Positions 4,937-7,718 of a stretch of 7,718 nucleotides of DNA are shown here, piece by piece. The notes under the pieces are model-generated. The model did not search any database, was not told where the DNA came from, and saw only the letters and a program-made list of their open reading frames with translations. Every line of letters begins with the position of its first letter. Position 1 is the first letter of the stretch. The translations under genes and the position numbers were made by a program. This DNA comes from Anaerolineae bacterium CG2_30_64_16 (lineage in GTDB: Bacteria > Chloroflexota > Anaerolineae > CG2-30-64-16): positions 1-7,718 of the forward strand of contig MNXL01000255.1 of NCBI GenBank assembly GCA_001871755.1, given 5' to 3'.

Positions 4937-7054
4937 ATGAACACGCGTAACTTGGGAGGCTGGCGAGTGCTGCCAGGCCTTGTGATCGTGGTATCGCTGC
5001 TGCTCTCCGGCGCAGCGATGGCGGGAGTGCCCGAGGCGGGGCCAACTCTTCCCACGGCGGGTCCGTCGGATTCCGCCGGCCTCGCGGGGGCAGATGACGG
5101 GACCTTGGACGTCGGTGCTGAATATCCCAGCGCCGACGCACCTCCCTGGGGGGCAGGCGGCAGTGACCTGCCTTATACACGGGACTCGGCGAGGCACTTC
5201 TACGACAAGATGCGGGCGGCCGGTTACACAGGGTCAGACTCCTTCATCTATGGAAATAGCGCAGCCTGGGAAACAGACTGGAAACGGGCCGCTTTGGGCG
5301 GCAGCGAGAATAACTATGTCGATGACGTGGACATCGTGTTCTTCCACGATCACGGTGGCAGCGGCGGCATGTGGATCCCCTGGGGCCACACGGATACCTG
5401 GGTGGTGCCGAACGACTGCGCCTGGTCATGGGGGGACAAGGACGTCGAGTGGATCGGGATCAAGTCCTGCCTGACGCTCACCGACCGTACGGGCTGGGCA
5501 ACATGCATGAACGGCGCGCACCTGATCGCCGGCATGATTACAGTATCGTACGGCGCTGACTATGGCGGCAACTGGGCAGATCAACTGCTGGGCTGGTACT
5601 TGTGGCCATTCGGCTGGCTGCGTTCGCCGAAGACCGTGACCCAGGCCTGGTTCTCGGCGTGTGATTCTAGCCAACCGAGCAGCGTAGTCGCCCGCGTCAT
5701 CGCCGAGGATTGGCGGCACTTTAACGACAAAGTCTGGAACCGCGGTGGTCCAGTCTACGGAGACGTCGTTGACAGCACCTACTACTGGCAAGACCATCGC
5801 TGCTACAAGCCACCCGCCAAGCAGGTTGACGCCGACGCCCTGTCCGCGGCGCAGGTGCAGACCTACGTCGTGGACCCGCGCAACGTGGACGAGGACTATG
5901 CTCAGGGTATCGCAAATGCCCTGGGACTGCAGGGCACCGCGCAATGTCCCCCGGGCGGCACGGAGTGTGGCCTCGTGGCCAGCCAGGGCGGCCAGACGTT
6001 GACCCTCTCCATCGACACCGCCAGCGGCGGGTTCGTCCTGCAGAATACCAGCCAGCTCTGGGCGGGCCAGGATCCGGCCGCGCCGCTCACCCTGCCGACC
6101 GAGGATGCGGCCATCGGCCTGGCCGGCCGCTACCTGGACGGCCACCAGGCGCTGCCCGGTGCCGCGAACGTCGATATGACGTCCGCCCACTTTGAGACTG
6201 ATACGCAGACCGAGGCCGGCAAGCCATCGGCTGGCGCCATGGCCGCCGTTCCCGAAAGGATCCTGCAGACGCAGGGCACGGATATCATGGTAGCGTACGG
6301 CCGCACGCTGCCAACCGGTGTCCGGGCCGCCAATGGCGCCATGATCCAGGGCTCCACCGTCGGACCGGGTTCGGTCACCAAGCTGTATTACGGCGGCGAA
6401 TCGGCTGCTTTGCGGAGCCCAACGGCGCAGCAACTGCCCATCGGCCTGATCGGCGGCAGCCGGGATGTGCATGAGGGCGCCCTGATCACGACCCAGACCT
6501 ACACCAAGACCTGGGAAGCCTTCCTGGCCGATCGCCAGCTAGCAGTGATACCCATTCCGCTGGACTGGGACACCGCTGTGCTCAAGGGCCAGACTTTCTC
6601 CCCAGGATATGAGCAGCCCCTGAACGTGCCTCAAAAGGAGCTCATTCCCTCCTGGGTCTTCACAGCCGACCTATACAACGGCGCCGAGCTCGTCGGGCCA
6701 GACACTACGGTCTACGTGCCTGCATCGGCCGACTACTACCCGCCGGATGTGACCATCGATGCCCCCACCGCCAACAGCACCGTGCTGGCCGGGCAGTTGA
6801 TTGACCTGCAGTCGACCACTGGCGGCGGATACGGGCCATTTACCTACTTGTGGTCCGCCGAGCAGGGCCCGCTGGGTAACCAGGAGGACATCAAGAGCTT
6901 CCTTCTGGCTGGACCGGCCAAGCCAGACCAATCCGGTCCGGTCCAGGTGACCATCTCGCTAGAGGTCACCAACCAGAATGGCCAGTCCCGGACGGCTGAA
7001 GTTGTGATAAACGTGGTGGGGCAGCCGCTGTGGTTGCCGCTGATCCAAAAGTAA
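4937..7054 (+). CDS. Secreted caspase-like fold protein (resembles DUF6345), with Ig-like C-terminus
   Basis: This is a 705-residue exported protein. ATG 4937 has AGGAAGG (4925-4931) 5 nt upstream and starts a clear signal peptide (cleavage AMA before GVPEAG, after residue 29). The longer reading from GTG 4799 only adds non-signal sequence and is rejected. Residues 30-75 are low-complexity and may be a spacer or propeptide. Residues about 80-290 form the core: YTRDSARHFYDKM, then VDIVFFHDHGGSGG with H139, then WIGIKSCLTL with C178, then a Trp-rich part ending in YYWQDHRCY. A hydrophobic strand ending in H-G, and about 40 residues later a strand ending in Cys, is the order of clan CD (caspase-like) enzymes. 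The remainder recalls DUF6345-type proteins, a recollection I could not test. Residues 295-600 are an unassigned region, and 605-695 an Ig/PKD-like domain (VTIDAPTANSTV, TYLWSA). The tail is LWLPLIQK, echoing the caspase-like protein at 1722-4268. Activity is uncertain, since the residues after C178 are not the usual S-G-S. Confidence 0.8.
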   Translation: MNTRNLGGWRVLPGLVIVVSLLLSGAAMAGVPEAGPTLPTAGPSDSAGLAGADDGTLDVGAEYPSADAPPWGAGGSDLPYTRDSARHFYDKMRAAGYTGSDSFIYGNSAAWETDWKRAALGGSENNYVDDVDIVFFHDHGGSGGMWIPWGHTDTWVVPNDCAWSWGDKDVEWIGIKSCLTLTDRTGWATCMNGAHLIAGMITVSYGADYGGNWADQLLGWYLWPFGWLRSPKTVTQAWFSACDSSQPSSVVARVIAEDWRHFNDKVWNRGGPVYGDVVDSTYYWQDHRCYKPPAKQVDADALSAAQVQTYVVDPRNVDEDYAQGIANALGLQGTAQCPPGGTECGLVASQGGQTLTLSIDTASGGFVLQNTSQLWAGQDPAAPLTLPTEDAAIGLAGRYLDGHQALPGAANVDMTSAHFETDTQTEAGKPSAGAMAAVPERILQTQGTDIMVAYGRTLPTGVRAANGAMIQGSTVGPGSVTKLYYGGESAALRSPTAQQLPIGLIGGSRDVHEGALITTQTYTKTWEAFLADRQLAVIPIPLDWDTAVLKGQTFSPGYEQPLNVPQKELIPSWVFTADLYNGAELVGPDTTVYVPASADYYPPDVTIDAPTANSTVLAGQLIDLQSTTGGGYGPFTYLWSAEQGPLGNQEDIKSFLLAGPAKPDQSGPVQVTISLEVTNQNGQSRTAEVVINVVGQPLWLPLIQK

Positions 7055-7067
7055 GTTGAGTCACTCT

Positions 7068-7101
7068 TCGTCCCGGCGTGTCTCTTAACCCGCCGGGACG
7101 A
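7068..7101. terminator. GC-rich hairpin between genes, possible terminator
   Basis: Perfectly complementary 11-nt arms (7068-7078 and 7091-7101) flank a 12-nt loop, starting 13 nt after the stop codon at 7052-7054. The position fits a terminator or 3' stabilising hairpin of the preceding gene. There is no T-tract on either side, so termination efficiency is doubtful and read-through into the next gene is possible. It shares the lack of a T-tract with the hairpin at 1-29. Confidence 0.5.
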
Positions 7102-7126
7102 CTGCGTGATGGGGTAGCGCAGAGGG

Positions 7127-7136
7127 GGAGGTGATC
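7127..7136 (+). promoter_or_regulatory. Near-complete Shine-Dalgarno deciding a GTG start
   Basis: GGAGGTGATC is complementary over 10 nt to the usual 3' end of bacterial 16S rRNA. The GGAGG core ends 7 nt before GTG 7139. This sets the start of the last gene, which has no ATG near its signal peptide. Confidence 0.8.
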
Positions 7137-7138
7137 TT

Positions 7139-7718
7139 GTGAAAACCGGCGCGTATCGCCGCAACATTCTCTTGAGCCTGCTGCTGGGGGCGGGCCTGTT
7201 GGCCCTGGGCCTGCACTTCACGGGAGTCACCCGGGCGGGGCAAAATCCTGCGCCATTTGCGGGGCTGCCGCCGAACGCGGCGGCGGCCCCGCTCAATCCC
7301 GGCCCCGACCTGATCATCCAGAGCATCAAGATGACCCCGGCCTATCCGAACCCGGGTCAGCCGGTCGCCATCGAGATCGTTACGAAGAACATCGGCGACG
7401 CGTCTGCCGTTCCGCCAGCGTCAAAATGCATCGAAACCTACCTCTACGTTGACCCGCCCGGCGAACCCGATCTGAACACACCGGATACATACTACACGGC
7501 TCGATGCTTCTCGCTCGGCGCCGGTCAGTTCTTCGTCATGACGTACTACAACTACGTTTTCACGACGCCAGGCTGCGATCACGTGATCTGGGCCTGGACC
7601 GATCGTGATCAGAACATCATCGAAGACAACGAACTCAACAACAAGGCGTCCATCCCCGTCTGCGTGGGCACAACGCCGACCCCATCGCCGACCCTGACGA
7701 TGTCCCCCACCCCAACGT
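7139..7718 (+). CDS. Secreted CARDB-domain protein, partial (runs off window)
   Basis: Only the first 193 residues are visible and the frame is open at the window edge. The start is GTG 7139, set by the strong ribosome binding site 7 nt upstream. Residues 1-33 are a signal peptide (MKTGAYRRN, then a Leu-rich core, with TRA before GQN). Residues 35-56 are a Pro/Ala-rich spacer. Residues 57-176 match a CARDB-type adhesion/Ig-like domain: PDLIIQSIKMTP, NPGQPVAIEIVTKNIGDA, and the closing WTDRDQNIIEDNELNNKAS. Four Cys in this domain could make two disulfides. From residue 178 a Thr/Pro linker begins (TTPTPSPT), like residues 88-157 of the caspase-like protein at 1722-4268, so further domains probably lie beyond the window. 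The likely role is an extracellular structural or adhesive protein; a catalytic domain downstream cannot be excluded. Confidence 0.8.
   Translation, partial: MKTGAYRRNILLSLLLGAGLLALGLHFTGVTRAGQNPAPFAGLPPNAAAAPLNPGPDLIIQSIKMTPAYPNPGQPVAIEIVTKNIGDASAVPPASKCIETYLYVDPPGEPDLNTPDTYYTARCFSLGAGQFFVMTYYNYVFTTPGCDHVIWAWTDRDQNIIEDNELNNKASIPVCVGTTPTPSPTLTMSPTPT

Noticed and set aside
5426..6472. 348-residue open frame on the - strand
   Set aside because: It is antisense to the well-supported secreted protein at 4937-7054 and has shadow-like composition.

Overview
The window is GC-rich and reads almost entirely on the + strand. It carries four complete genes and the start of a fifth, and all five predicted products begin with an export signal. 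The style suggests a bacterium of the phylum Chloroflexota (for example an Anaerolineae or Caldilineae relative). The clues are long Thr/Pro linkers (TPTPTRT type), large extracellular proteins built from PPC, Fn3 and CARDB-like modules, and short C-terminal tails of the form hydrophobic-LPL-hydrophobic-x-K/R. The lineage is an inference from protein style; no marker gene is present. No tRNA, rRNA, CRISPR, transposase or phage structural cluster was seen.

Layout: 1-29 is a perfect hairpin, probably the end of an upstream unit. 30-344 is non-coding and holds a strong sigma70-type promoter (TTGACT, 18 nt, TATAAT), a leader of roughly 218 nt with a dyad element, and an ideal ribosome binding site. 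345-1697 encodes a secreted fibre-like protein with an LTYQGRL head domain, two HxH motifs and a charge-alternating decapeptide repeat. 1722-4268 encodes an 848-residue secreted multidomain protein whose core is a caspase/legumain-like (clan CD) cysteine peptidase with a visible His/Cys dyad (H578, C622). 4283-4735 encodes a small lipoprotein of unknown function. After a 201-nt gap, 4937-7054 encodes a second secreted protein with a different His/Cys caspase-like domain (H139, C178; resembles DUF6345-type proteins) and an Ig-like C-terminus. After a further 84-nt gap with a GC-rich hairpin, 7139-7718 (open at the window edge) encodes a CARDB-domain secreted protein that runs into another Thr/Pro linker.

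The first three genes are tightly spaced (24 and 14 nt) and probably form one operon from the promoter at 91-120. Genes 4 and 5 follow on the same strand and may be read through or have their own promoters. The interesting idea is a cell-surface module: two unrelated-looking caspase-like enzymes sharing a C-terminal tail motif, with a membrane-anchored lipoprotein between them and an adhesin or fibre-like protein in front. That they act together is inferred from gene order, export signals and shared tails only.
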